Below are positions 16,252-24,490 of a DNA stretch of 64,000 nucleotides, piece after piece. A model generated the notes under the pieces. That model was not told where the DNA came from. It saw nothing but the letters and a program-made list of their open reading frames with translations, and ran no database searches. Source of the DNA: an uncultured Christensenella sp. (GTDB lineage: Bacteria; Bacillota; Clostridia; Christensenellales; Pumilibacteraceae); the NCBI GenBank assembly GCA_949948895.1, contig CATLHE010000007.1, positions 1 to 64,000 of the forward strand, written 5' to 3'. The number at the start of each line of letters is the position of its first letter. Positions within the stretch are counted from its first letter, which is position 1. The translations under genes were made by a program, and so were the position numbers.

Positions 16252-16806
16252 TTATTGATGCGCTTTTATGAAAGCGCGGTATGCTTTTTCGAGGTATTCG
16301 ATGATTTCTTCGTCGGGTATGTTCGCGCCGCTTATGGCGATCATATTAGCCATGCCGTGAGTGAATATGATGAGCATGAGATAGATCTCTTTCGCCGCGT
16401 TTTCGGATAGCGAGTACCTATCCATAACTTGTTTGGTCGCGTTTTTGTCGCCCATCCATTCGTAAATGTCCGAAAAACAGTTGAGCCCATCTATCTTATT
16501 TAAAAACAGCATTTTGAACAGATTGGTCTCTTGCTTGGCAAACTCCACGTTTGCCCGCGCCATGCTTTCAAGCAGTCTCTCGTTATCGACACGGCTGTAT
16601 ATGAACGACTGATAAAAAGCCATTGCTTCGCCGTATACTTGCTCTTTCAGGTCGCCCATGTTTTTATAGTAACTGTATATCGGCTGTACCGAGCAGCCTA
16701 TCTCGTCCGCTATGTTTTTGAGCACGACTTGCTCGAACCCTTTTTCTTTGGCGTAATTGAAAGCGGCTTCCAAGATCATTTCTTTCGTGATTCTTTGTTT
16801 GGGCAT
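16252..16806 (-). CDS. TetR family transcriptional regulator
   Basis: 184 residues with a TetR N-terminal helix-turn-helix (residues about 8-54: ILEAAFNYAKEKG, then IADEIGCSVQPIYSYYKNMGDL) and a helical ligand-binding C-terminal domain with a hydrophobic patch (IYLMLIIFTHGMANMIA). It is the first gene of an operon with the DUF2461 gene. A perfect inverted repeat overlaps its -10 box, so negative autoregulation is very likely. The ligand is unknown. Confidence 0.92.
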   Translation of the reverse strand: MPKQRITKEMILEAAFNYAKEKGFEQVVLKNIADEIGCSVQPIYSYYKNMGDLKEQVYGEAMAFYQSFIYSRVDNERLLESMARANVEFAKQETNLFKMLFLNKIDGLNCFSDIYEWMGDKNATKQVMDRYSLSENAAKEIYLMLIIFTHGMANMIAISGANIPDEEIIEYLEKAYRAFIKAHQ

Positions 16807-16833
16807 TGTATTGTCCTTGATTTAGTGTAGCAC

Positions 16834-16876
16834 GTTATATAACATACATTATATAACATTGTTTATATATTGTCAA
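16834..16876 (-). promoter_or_regulatory. TetR promoter with overlapping operator
   Basis: On the minus strand: TTGACA (16876-16871), 17-nt spacer, TATAAT (16853-16848). The inverted repeat GTTATATAA - 6 bp - TTATATAAC (16834-16857) covers the -10 box and the +1 region. This is a classic steric-block autoregulation layout. Confidence 0.85.
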
Positions 16877-17038
16877 GCGATTTTGAAAAATTGTGAAAAG
16901 CGGGGGATAGGGTGTGATCTGCGGGTAAATTTGTGCGATCGATTTCCGCGGAGCTACGCACGAAAAAAGCGAAGCGTAGGTCTACATATGTAATTAAAAC
17001 CAAGTCTTGTATGCGTTTATTATTTTAGAATGAAAGTC

Positions 17039-17067
17039 TTGTATTTTTATGATGTATGTGCTATAAT
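17039..17067 (+). promoter_or_regulatory. Promoter of the AT-rich ATPase gene
   Basis: TTGTAT (17039-17044), 17-nt spacer, TATAAT (17062-17067). The 11-mer AAGTCTTGTAT occurs at 17002-17012 and again at 17034-17044, where it overlaps the -35 box; it may be a regulator site. A hairpin CTACGC/GCGTAG lies upstream (about 16954-16979). Confidence 0.7.
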
Positions 17068-17086
17068 CCTGTTGGAGGTATTACAA

Positions 17087-19162
17087 ATGAGGAATCTTTA
17101 TTCCAGTCTTGTATTAAAAGACGACGTCAGAGGGATAGCGAGAGTTAACGGTGCAAAAATCACAATTTTCGGAGATATGCGAACTCGGACGGCTGTTAAG
17201 GAATTATCAAAGTATGGATTAGTGACATTTTCGAGAGAAACTTGTTTTAAAAGTACTAATTATACAATCCATTTTTTAAAGCCCGTTAAAAAATTGAAAC
17301 AGCTTTATAATCTTGGTGACGAGGTTCTTATTCTTTGCTGTAATGATGGATTTAAGGATTTTAAAAGCCGCACTAAAGATTTCCTTGATTATCTGTTAAT
17401 CACAAATTCCGAATTCAGAAATAGATTGGATAAGATCACATGTTTTTTATTTGACGATTATGCGGACATTGTTGATCTAGTTAAAGATGATAGGTTAGAT
17501 CACCCCGATTCAAGACTTATTGTACCGTTTTCATATGAAGAAGCCATTAACGGTATCAGTGAAGATATGCTGCAAAGCAGGTTAAGGACGTTTTTATATG
17601 AACGTGATTTGTTTGGAATTGCTTCTCCGTTGAGAGATGATAATTTGTTTTTCGGTAAGGATAGGACTAATATAATATCCGAATTATACGGAAAATACAG
17701 ACAAGGCGAACACGGCGGATTATTCGGGTTGCGTAGAATCGGCAAAACTTCCATACTGAATTTGCTTAAATTGCGTGTCGAGCAAGTCGGCGGAGTCGCT
17801 GTTTATTTTGACTGTACAAAGTATCATCACTTGCGTTGGAATCGTTTTTTGCTTCAAATAGTACGCGATATTTGCGAACAGTACAAATTTGTTCAAAACA
17901 GCGATGCCAGAGCTCAATTGCCGCAAGATTTTAAATTAGATTTAAGTGAGGCTAGGTATTCCGACTCGGAAGCGTCCTTGAGTTTTGAATCGGACTTAAA
18001 AAGGCTATATGTAGCTTTTCGCAGTCAACGTATATTATTGATATTCGACGAGATCGAGCAAATTTCGTTTGGTACGTCTGCTTCGGAACATTGGAAGACT
18101 CAAAACGATTCGCTTTTCTTTTGGCAATCTATAAGATCTATTTCTCAGTCAGATAATAAATTATTTTCTTTTGTTATTACTGGAGTCAATCCCAAATGTG
18201 TTGAGGATCGGTTGATTAACGGTAATGACAATCCTATATTTAACATTTTGACTCCGCAATATGTCCAACTATTTTCATATGACGATATAAAATCCATGAT
18301 CTCGAGCATAGGCGCGCATTTGGGGCTGTCGTTTGAAGAGGAAATTTATACAAAAATAATGGATGACTATGGTGGACATCCGTTTTTGACGAGACAGGTT
18401 TGCAGTATAATCAACAACGACATTCTTAAAGACGGAAAAGTTCGACCGTACACAGTGTCTAAATATCAGTACGATAAAAAGACAGAAGAATATCGCGTAA
18501 AAATGGAATCTGTGGTTATTCAGATTCTCGGAGTGCTTGAAGACCATTATCCCAACGAATACGAGCTTCTTAAAATTTTGTCTCTTGACGGTTCTGCCGC
18601 TTTTTCGAAAAAACTTGTGCGCGGCGAAGGGACGATTTCGCATTTGCTGGGATACTGTTTGATCAAGAAAGATGATAATGATTATTTTATAAAAATTAAA
18701 TCGGTCAGAGATTACATAAGAGAAAAATACAAATATGATATTACAACGTCGGATATGTCTGATAAGAGGGCGCAGATAACAAGAAGAAGAGGAGCGATAG
18801 AAGAAAAGCTGCGTAATTTGATACGCAGCCAAATGAATATTAAATTCGGTAAAAAAGCGCTCGATCAATTAATTACAAAATTAAACGGCTCGACACAGGA
18901 TAAAACTCAAACATCTAAATTGAGATCATCCAATCTTCAAAGTGCAATGAAGCTACTTTACTTTTATCAATTAAAAATTTTGATATGTAAAGATTGGGTC
19001 AGCTATCAGGCAATATTCAATGATAAAGTAAAGTTCGAACAGTTCTTCGACATAATTAATAATTTTCGTATCGATGCGCATGCGGGGGATATAGACAGCG
19101 AAGACGAGGCCGTGTTGAATATCGCATTTAAGTTTTTCGAGGCTGCGCTTATCGAGTGGTAG
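17087..19162 (+). CDS. AT-rich P-loop ATPase with C-terminal R-x3-H motif (defence-like candidate)
   Basis: 691 residues in three parts. Residues 1-190 form an N-terminal alpha/beta-like domain (hydrophobic strand DEVLILCCNDG near 90, another, ITCFLFDDYADIVDL). Residues about 195-480 are an AAA/STAND-type ATPase: FFGKDRTNIISEL lead-in, Walker A GLRRIGKTS near 215, Walker B ILLIFDEIEQI near 318. The rest is winged-helix-like and then helical, with FRIDAHAGD at 661-665, an R-x3-H arrangement reminiscent of HEPN RNase motifs but not exact. ATG 17087 has GGAGG at good spacing. The gene is AT-rich against its neighbours, single, and next to a tRNA, all signs of transfer. An anti-phage role is inference only. 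Confidence 0.55.
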   Translation: MRNLYSSLVLKDDVRGIARVNGAKITIFGDMRTRTAVKELSKYGLVTFSRETCFKSTNYTIHFLKPVKKLKQLYNLGDEVLILCCNDGFKDFKSRTKDFLDYLLITNSEFRNRLDKITCFLFDDYADIVDLVKDDRLDHPDSRLIVPFSYEEAINGISEDMLQSRLRTFLYERDLFGIASPLRDDNLFFGKDRTNIISELYGKYRQGEHGGLFGLRRIGKTSILNLLKLRVEQVGGVAVYFDCTKYHHLRWNRFLLQIVRDICEQYKFVQNSDARAQLPQDFKLDLSEARYSDSEASLSFESDLKRLYVAFRSQRILLIFDEIEQISFGTSASEHWKTQNDSLFFWQSIRSISQSDNKLFSFVITGVNPKCVEDRLINGNDNPIFNILTPQYVQLFSYDDIKSMISSIGAHLGLSFEEEIYTKIMDDYGGHPFLTRQVCSIINNDILKDGKVRPYTVSKYQYDKKTEEYRVKMESVVIQILGVLEDHYPNEYELLKILSLDGSAAFSKKLVRGEGTISHLLGYCLIKKDDNDYFIKIKSVRDYIREKYKYDITTSDMSDKRAQITRRRGAIEEKLRNLIRSQMNIKFGKKALDQLITKLNGSTQDKTQTSKLRSSNLQSAMKLLYFYQLKILICKDWVSYQAIFNDKVKFEQFFDIINNFRIDAHAGDIDSEDEAVLNIAFKFFEAALIEW

Positions 19163-19232
19163 CTATGGTGTTTTAAATCGTGGTGCGTGAATGGTTGTTA
19201 CTATTGCGCACTCGATTCCCACGCGAGAGAAC

Positions 19233-19262
19233 AAAAACCACCTAGCGGAGCTAGGCGGTTTT
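19233..19262 (-). terminator. Terminator of tRNA-Arg(CCT)
   Basis: Read on the minus strand: AAACCGCCTAGC, loop, GCTAGGTGGTTTTT directly after the encoded CCA. On the plus strand it may also stop transcription from the ATPase gene. Confidence 0.8.
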
Positions 19263-19336
19263 GGTACTCCCGGGGGGAATCGAACCCTCAATTGCCCCTT
19301 AGGAGGGGGCCGTTATATCCATTTAACTACGGAAGC
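19262..19336 (-). tRNA. tRNA-Arg(CCT)
   Basis: 75-nt cloverleaf on the minus strand. Acceptor GCTTCCG pairs with CGGGAGT (two G-U pairs), discriminator A, encoded CCA at 19264-19262. Anticodon stem GCCCC/GGGGC encloses loop CTCCTAA, anticodon CCT. The T arm contains GGTTCGATTCC. It reads AGG codons. It lies immediately 3' of an AT-rich single gene, a frequent integration neighbourhood. Confidence 0.93.
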
Positions 19337-19539
19337 ATAATATTGTGTTGACGGGGGAGCGGCTGACATGTGCGCATATGCGAATATGTGGGAGGTGATA
19401 GGCGGTGCTATACGCTTTAACATATGCGCATATATGCGTGCGTGCCCGATAGGGACATTGCTTAGTTAATATAGCATTTTTATTGTCTTAGGTCAAGTGA
19501 TTTACGGCATGCCGCCGTATTCCGCCCTCGGTGCTTCAC

Positions 19540-19569
19540 TTGACAGCGCGGGCGAAGTTGTGGTAGAAT
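19540..19569 (+). promoter_or_regulatory. Promoter of the alpha/beta hydrolase gene
   Basis: TTGACA (19540-19545), 18-nt spacer, TAGAAT (19564-19569), 24 bp before the start codon. The stretch from 19337 to 19539 holds no gene; it contains two TGCGCATAT-type palindromic motifs (about 19371-19380 and 19421-19438). Confidence 0.75.
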
Positions 19570-19593
19570 AAGTAAAACCATTCGGAGTCTTTT

Positions 19594-20529
19594 ATGCAGG
19601 GTTGGATGATAGCATTGATAATAGTTGCCGCCGTCGTGCTTGCTGTGGCGTTGGCGTTTGTTTTCGGGTCGCTGTTTGCAGTCAAGTCGATACTCGGCAG
19701 GCGCAAAAAGCCGATCAAGAACGAGTTTCCGGAAAAGTACGGGGTGGACGTGTCATGGTTCGATACGGTCAAGGATAATACCGAGACCGTAGAGATCACG
19801 GCATACGACGGTATCAAGCTTCGTGCGCTCTTACTTAAACATGACGGCGAGAAGGTCAAGCGCGTTGCCGTATGTCAGCACGGTTACTCCGCGACGCCGC
19901 ACTCCATGCAGCCTTATGCGAAAATATTTTACGATAAAGGTTACGACGTATTGCTTCCGTCCGCTCGCGCGCACGGCATGAGCGAGGGTAAGTACGTCGG
20001 TATGGCGTGGCTCGACCGATTCGATATCATGCGGTGGTTCGATAAAGTGATCGATATTTACGGCTCAGACGTCAAGATAGCGATGATGGGCATTTCCATG
20101 GGCGGCGCGACTTCCATTGCCGTTGCCGGTATGAATCCGCCGCCGCAGGTCAAGTGCGTTATTGACGATTGCGGGTTTTCGTCTCAGCGCGAAGAATACT
20201 ATGCGTGTCTGAAAAAAGTCCCGCTTCCCAAGCGTCTCGCGCTTTTGCCGCTCGCCGTAGGCGTTCGGCTCGCGTGCGGATATTCCGTATACGACGCGGA
20301 TATTGTTCCGCTCGCACAAAAAGCTACGTTGCCTGTACTGTTTATCCACGGCGAAAAAGATGCGTTTGTGCCCATTGAGCTCGGTAAAAAGCTATACGAA
20401 GCATACGGCGCAGAGGATAAGAAGTTTTATGCTGTTTCGGACGCTGAGCACGCCGCGGCGTATGCCGTCGATAAGGAAGGCTATATCAAGGAGTTTACCG
20501 AGTTTATCGATATGCATATAGGCGCGTAG
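19594..20529 (+). CDS. Membrane-anchored alpha/beta hydrolase
   Basis: 311 residues. An N-terminal transmembrane helix (about residues 5-33) with a following Arg/Lys-rich stop is not cleaved in the usual way, so the enzyme is probably membrane-tethered. The hydrolase core has CQHGYSATP (oxyanion region), the nucleophile elbow GISMGG with Ser168, HGEKDAFVP with the acid Asp, and DAEHAAA with the catalytic His. This is the BAAT/YqkD-like S9-type esterase-peptidase group. The substrate is unknown. A single gene, closed by a terminator. Confidence 0.88.
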   Translation: MQGWMIALIIVAAVVLAVALAFVFGSLFAVKSILGRRKKPIKNEFPEKYGVDVSWFDTVKDNTETVEITAYDGIKLRALLLKHDGEKVKRVAVCQHGYSATPHSMQPYAKIFYDKGYDVLLPSARAHGMSEGKYVGMAWLDRFDIMRWFDKVIDIYGSDVKIAMMGISMGGATSIAVAGMNPPPQVKCVIDDCGFSSQREEYYACLKKVPLPKRLALLPLAVGVRLACGYSVYDADIVPLAQKATLPVLFIHGEKDAFVPIELGKKLYEAYGAEDKKFYAVSDAEHAAAYAVDKEGYIKEFTEFIDMHIGA

Positions 20530-20556
20530 CGTCGTAGCGTTTTGTGAGAAGATTTT

Positions 20557-20594
20557 AAAAGACCGTTGCCCGATCGTCGAGCGACGGTCTTTTT
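20557..20594 (+). terminator. Terminator of the alpha/beta hydrolase gene
   Basis: Hairpin AAAGACCGT / ACGGTCTTT with a T-run. Confidence 0.85.
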
Positions 20595-20631
20595 GCGTTC
20601 GGTATTTTATATATTTTTACGTGATTTAATG

Positions 20632-20649
20632 TTGACACACTGTTGTCAA
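20632..20649. promoter_or_regulatory. Inverted repeat TTGACA-6-TGTCAA, possible operator
   Basis: A perfect 6-bp-arm inverted repeat (20632-20637, 20644-20649) that can also supply a -35 box. No good -10 stands at the right distance, so the promoter itself is uncertain. It lies 47 bp before the following gene. Confidence 0.45.
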
Positions 20650-20696
20650 TATTAACGTGTTAAACTCCACTCGAAAATCAGAGAAAGGAGCGAAGC

Positions 20697-21143
20697 ATGC
20701 GGCAATCGGACAGAAAGACGATCGGGAATATCATAGTGGTCAATCCGTATGTATACTCGTGGCAGGCTGAAATAGAAAAAGAACAGGAGCGCGTAATTGC
20801 CGACATGGTCTCGCCTGCAGAGAAGGTAGTGAAACGGCTTATCGAGCTCGATAACAGGCGGATAGATCTTTGCAATCTCAAGGTTTTGTTTGGTTTTATC
20901 GAGCGCGGGCTGGGCGCGGAGTTTTCCGCATTTGTCGAGCTTGCGGCGTGCGGGGCGGATGACGCGTTGTTTGACAGAGCGCTTGAATGTATCGGGCGCG
21001 CGGGCTACGACGTTTTGCGTGTGCAAAACGAGTTTGCGTATTTATTTAAGAGGTTGCCGAAAACGGGGCATAAGCGCGGGCGCGTTGGGGAGATTCGGGG
21101 CGTGAGCTGTGCGGATGGGAGTAATAATATGACCCGTTCGTAG
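20697..21143 (+). CDS. Unrecognised helical protein
   Basis: 148 residues, start preceded by AAAGGAG. Mostly helical, charged, rich in Glu/Arg/Leu with several Cys; there is a coiled-coil-like stretch around residues 25-55 (IEKEQERVIADM to KRLIELDNRRIDL). No membrane segment. The size and helical make-up resemble small phage transcription regulators (ArpU-like), and a phage cassette begins 1.3 kb downstream, but no motif proves this. The last 15 residues are encoded next to a repeat cluster. No operon partner. Confidence 0.55.
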   Translation: MRQSDRKTIGNIIVVNPYVYSWQAEIEKEQERVIADMVSPAEKVVKRLIELDNRRIDLCNLKVLFGFIERGLGAEFSAFVELAACGADDALFDRALECIGRAGYDVLRVQNEFAYLFKRLPKTGHKRGRVGEIRGVSCADGSNNMTRS

Positions 21144-21719
21144 GGCTTGGCGATACATGCCCGTCGCAAATCGAGATTTGATATTCGTCGTGCGTTATAT
21201 TATATAATTTGTTTACATAGCGACAAGGTAAAGAAGTGTTTGGGGGTATCGTTTGTTTGACGCGGCACGTGTGCGGCGGTTCGCCTGGATCCTTCGGCTT
21301 CGCCTCAGGATGACAAGCCAAAGGCTTGGCGTCTGTCGTGTATTGACATTTTCGGAATAATTACGATACACCCGAATATAGGCACGCCAAATATATGGCT
21401 ATATGATTGCATGGCGGTGGATTCGGTAACGCAATTAATCGGGTGTAACGTAAAAAAGGCTATAAAGCAAACACACGACAGACGGTCAAGCGTAAGGCTT
21501 GCAGAGCGTCGAGGTCGTCACGCCCTACGAGTTTTGTTACGATTGGTAAATGGTTGCTGTTCTGCGGCGGTTCGCCTAGATCCTTCGGCTTCGCCTCAGG
21601 ATGACAATAGAAAATATACACGGCTCTTATTCGGGTGTAACGTAAAATAAATTACTCACGTAAACACACGACAGACGGTCAAGCGTAAGGCTTGCGACAG
21701 AAATACAAGCTGTGCTTGG
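21144..21719. repeat. Intergenic composite repeat cluster 3
   Basis: No gene seen. Plus-oriented units are on the left: a degenerate hairpin CAAATCGAGATTTG near 21165 followed by GTCGTGCG, and hairpin CAAGCCAAAGGCTTG near 21315 with CACCCGA near 21370. Two copies of the CTTCGGCTTCGCCTCAGGA module lie near 21290 and 21580. Inverted units (TCGGGTG near 21440 and 21630) are on the right. They end in stacked hairpins (CAAGCGTAAGGCTTG, CAAGCTGTGCTTG, CAAACATTTGGTTTG); the last one is read through as the final codons of the SH3 protein. Confidence 0.8.
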
Positions 21720-22376
21720 TCAAACATTTGGTTTGTTGGGTTTTCTGAACATAAAGAACATGATAAACGGCACGGGAATACATAGTGCGACTATGAGCAC
21801 TATCACGGCAGCCGTGGGAACGGGCGCCGCGTCCGTTTTCTGTTCGGGCGTGCCGCCCGTCGGCGTAGACGGGTCGGGCGGGTCTTCCTTTTCTATAATA
21901 TTGGGCGGAATATCGTCCACGCTTACGTGCGAGTAGTAGCAGTACCCACGCACGCCATCGATATTCACGTAGTACCAAAGCGTGTCGCCGTTTGTTATGA
22001 GCGCGTCGCCGCGCGTTTCGCCGTACAGTCTGCCTTTGGCGTCATTGTCCATCACCTTGATTATATCGGCGGACCGCTTGGGCGCGGCGCGGAGATTGAC
22101 GGGCTGTCCGTCGTTGTTGCAGCGGAACATGGCTGTTTTTTCGTACTTGGTCACCGGCGTATAGTCCACGGCTTGGACGGCGGCGACTTTGACAAACCCG
22201 TTAAGATCGTCGTAGATAACGGAGATATACCCGTCGGGCGCGTCGCCGTCCGCTTGCATCACGAAATACCCCGCGGGGAGCGTGACTACCGCGGATAGGT
22301 TCGCGTCGTAAAGCGTAGTCGGCGCGGGCATGAGAAAAAACACTATTGTAGCTATCACACTGTATAACGATGGCAT
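21720..22376 (-). CDS. Secreted SH3-domain protein with C-terminal membrane anchor
   Basis: 218 residues. A hydrophobic N-terminal segment (first 20 residues) acts as signal peptide or anchor. A bacterial SH3 domain follows (about residues 90-160; VNLRAAPKRSADII, then LWYYVNIDGVRGYCYYSHV), then a Pro/Thr/Asp-rich linker, a single transmembrane helix (about 190-212) and a basic tail. Such proteins bind cell-wall peptides. The tail RKPNKPNV is encoded by a hairpin of the adjacent repeat cluster, which has therefore extended or replaced the native C-terminus. It is divergent from the phage cassette, 88 bp away. No ribosome binding site is visible. Confidence 0.7.
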   Translation of the reverse strand: MPSLYSVIATIVFFLMPAPTTLYDANLSAVVTLPAGYFVMQADGDAPDGYISVIYDDLNGFVKVAAVQAVDYTPVTKYEKTAMFRCNNDGQPVNLRAAPKRSADIIKVMDNDAKGRLYGETRGDALITNGDTLWYYVNIDGVRGYCYYSHVSVDDIPPNIIEKEDPPDPSTPTGGTPEQKTDAAPVPTAAVIVLIVALCIPVPFIMFFMFRKPNKPNV

Positions 22377-22464
22377 TGCTTTATATTACCGCCGTTCGCA
22401 TGCCGAATTACGGCGCGTTTTGGCGCGGGCGGGCGAATGTTGGGTGAAGACTTACGGGGGCGAA

Positions 22465-23886
22465 ATGAACGTTGTCGAGCGGATATTACGAATAGAAAAA
22501 GAACAGAAACGAAGGTACGGCAATAACACGCTTGCAAGATACAATGCGGGCGAAAAGATACACCTGAAACAAATGGAGTTCCATAGGTGCCAAAAACGCA
22601 ACCGCTGGGTGTTCGGCGGCAATCGCACGGGCAAAACGGAATGCGGCGCGGTGGAGACGGTATGGCTCGCACGCGGCATACACCCGTACCGCCAAAATAA
22701 ACCAACGACGGGCTGGGTGGTCAGTCTGTCCCGCCATGTTCAGCGCGAGGTCGCGCAAAAAAAGATACTGCACTATCTCAATCCCGACTGGATAGTCGAT
22801 ATAGTCATGGATTCGGGAAAAAGCTCCAACCCGTCGGGCGGTATTATCGATTACATAGCGGTGCGAAACGTGTTCGGCTCGGTCAGCACCATAGGGTTCA
22901 AAACGTGCGAAGCGGGGCGCGAGAAGTTCGCAGGCGCGTCGCTCGATTACGTATGGTTCGACGAAGAGCCGCCCGAGGACGTATACGACGAGTGCGCCAT
23001 GCGCGTAGTAGACCGAAAAGGTCTGCTGTTCGGAACGATGACGCCGCTGCTCGGCTTGACTTTCGTGTATAAACGGATATACCTCAACTGCAATTCCGAC
23101 CCCGAGGTATGGCATATTTTTATGGAGTGGGCGGACAACCCGTATCTCGATCCCGACGAGGTCGAGCGCGTTTCCGCCGCAATGACGGACGCGGAGCGTG
23201 ACGTCAGGCGGTTCGGTCGGTTCGTGGACGTAAAGGGCGCGGTGTATACCGAGTTCGACGAGCGCATCCATGTGATACCGCCGTTTGCCGTTCCGCATGA
23301 CTGGCAGGACCGACTGTCCATAGACCCGGGGCTCAACAACCCGCTTTCGTGCCATTGGTACGCGGTCGATTACGACGGTAACGTTTACGTAGTGGCGGAG
23401 CACTTCGAAGCGGGCAAACCGTGCGACTATCACTGCCGCGAGATAAAGCGTATAAGCGCAGAGCTCGGCTGGCACACCGACGGCAAAGGTCGGGTGAGCG
23501 CGCTCATAGACAGCGCCGCTTCGCAGCATACGCTGAACGCCGAAAAATCGGTCGCGGAACTGTTCTGCGACAACGGCGTACTGGTGGATACGCGCGTCGA
23601 TAAGGATCTGTTTTCGGGCATCAATCGCGTCAAACAGTATCTTATGACGGACGGCAAGCCGCGGCTTTTTATATTCGACACGTGCGTCAATCTCATTCGC
23701 GAGCTTAAAGCGTATCGCTGGGGCGACGGTGACAGACCTGTCAAGACCGACGACCACTGCCTCGACGAACTGAGATATTACTTGATGAAACGTCCGATCC
23801 CGCCCAAGCGCGAAAACGTCAAGAGCGAGATCCAGCTCGATAAAGAACGGCTGATACGAAGGATCAAGCATGGAGGGCGACGGTGA
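22465..23886 (+). CDS. Phage terminase large subunit
   Basis: Packaging motor of 473 residues. N-terminal ATPase: Walker A GGNRTGKT near residue 52, Walker B as YVWFDEEPPED near 168. C-terminal RNase H-like nuclease: SIDPGLNNP (first acidic residue) near 288 and ALIDSAAS near 347, then a late DDHCLDELRY helix. ATG 22465 follows GGGGG; the longer in-frame ORF from 22330 runs into the region upstream and lacks a ribosome binding site. It begins a one-strand cassette and overlaps the next gene by 4 bp (GTGA). Codon use is like the chromosome. No clear promoter is seen upstream. Confidence 0.92.
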   Translation: MNVVERILRIEKEQKRRYGNNTLARYNAGEKIHLKQMEFHRCQKRNRWVFGGNRTGKTECGAVETVWLARGIHPYRQNKPTTGWVVSLSRHVQREVAQKKILHYLNPDWIVDIVMDSGKSSNPSGGIIDYIAVRNVFGSVSTIGFKTCEAGREKFAGASLDYVWFDEEPPEDVYDECAMRVVDRKGLLFGTMTPLLGLTFVYKRIYLNCNSDPEVWHIFMEWADNPYLDPDEVERVSAAMTDAERDVRRFGRFVDVKGAVYTEFDERIHVIPPFAVPHDWQDRLSIDPGLNNPLSCHWYAVDYDGNVYVVAEHFEAGKPCDYHCREIKRISAELGWHTDGKGRVSALIDSAASQHTLNAEKSVAELFCDNGVLVDTRVDKDLFSGINRVKQYLMTDGKPRLFIFDTCVNLIRELKAYRWGDGDRPVKTDDHCLDELRYYLMKRPIPPKRENVKSEIQLDKERLIRRIKHGGRR

Positions 23887-24170
23887 ACGACGAGATCTTG
23901 GAAGCGGTCAAAAAGCGCGCCGTCGGGTACTCGTCTACCGAAACGGTGGAAGAGTACGCGGCGGTGGACGGGAAAATGGAGCTGGTCAAAAGGCGCGTTA
24001 CTGTAAAAGACGTTCCGCCCGATATGGCGGCGGCAAAGCTCCTTTTGGGCGACGGCGAAGTGGAAGAGCTATCCGATGAACAGCTCGCGGCGGAAAAGCG
24101 ACGGCTTTTGGACGAGCTTCTTTTGGAAAAGCAAAAAGACCCGCCTGCGCACGTCGCCGCGGGCGAGTAA
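23883..24170 (+). CDS. Small acidic phage protein, possible small-terminase-like
   Basis: 95 residues from a GTG overlapping the terminase stop. Charged, helical, without a full helix-turn-helix. The central VKDVPPDMAAAKLLL resembles a Pro-Pro-Asp-x-x-Ala segment often found in small terminase subunits of Bacillota phages, where it precedes a helix. Small terminases usually lie upstream of the large subunit, so this position is unusual, and a head-completion or scaffold-assisting role is equally possible. The assignment is tentative. Confidence 0.5.
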   Translation: MNDEILEAVKKRAVGYSSTETVEEYAAVDGKMELVKRRVTVKDVPPDMAAAKLLLGDGEVEELSDEQLAAEKRRLLDELLLEKQKDPPAHVAAGE

Positions 24171-24268
24171 AGATACGCACGGCGCGTGTTTATCACGCTT
24201 GCGCATAAGCACATTTGCGCATATACGGCAAACAGTCAAATAATTCCGATATAAAAAGGAGTAAGGAT

Positions 24269-24490
24269 ATGGAGATAATCGAAAGCAACAATCATCTCAG
24301 ATGCGAGCTCGGCGCTTGCAAGAACAAGGCGGCGCATGCCGTCAAGTTCGACCGCGTGGGCATACGCAGTCGCATGTACGTCTGCGATAAGTGCATGCGC
24401 GAGCTGTACGACGCTATCGGCGCGGTCATCGTTCCGAAGTCGGTCGAGACAGCCAAAGCCAAGCGCAGTCGGATGAAGGAGGCGCGATGA
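24269..24490 (+). CDS. Small zinc-ribbon phage protein
   Basis: 73 residues with two cysteine pairs, CELGAC and CDKC, spaced about 38 residues apart, consistent with one zinc-binding treble-clef or ribbon. ATG 24269 follows AAAAGGAG; the in-frame upstream extension lacks coding character. It overlaps the portal gene by 4 bp (ATGA). The function is not recognised; small zinc proteins are common between terminase and portal in phage modules. Confidence 0.6.
   Translation: MEIIESNNHLRCELGACKNKAAHAVKFDRVGIRSRMYVCDKCMRELYDAIGAVIVPKSVETAKAKRSRMKEAR

Noticed and set aside
17030..17087. Upstream start of the AT-rich ATPase at 17030
   Set aside because: It precedes the -35 box; ATG 17087 has a strong ribosome binding site directly after the promoter.
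22330..22464. 45-residue N-terminal extension of the terminase
   Set aside because: Overlaps the divergent SH3 gene start, lacks a ribosome binding site, and the terminase N-terminus fits ATG 22465.
22486..23871. 461-codon open frame antisense to the terminase gene (and similar long antisense frames, for example 10473-11684 and 27244-28335)
   Set aside because: Mirror frames created by the strong third-position GC bias of real genes; no ribosome binding sites, no domain features, Arg/His-rich compositions.
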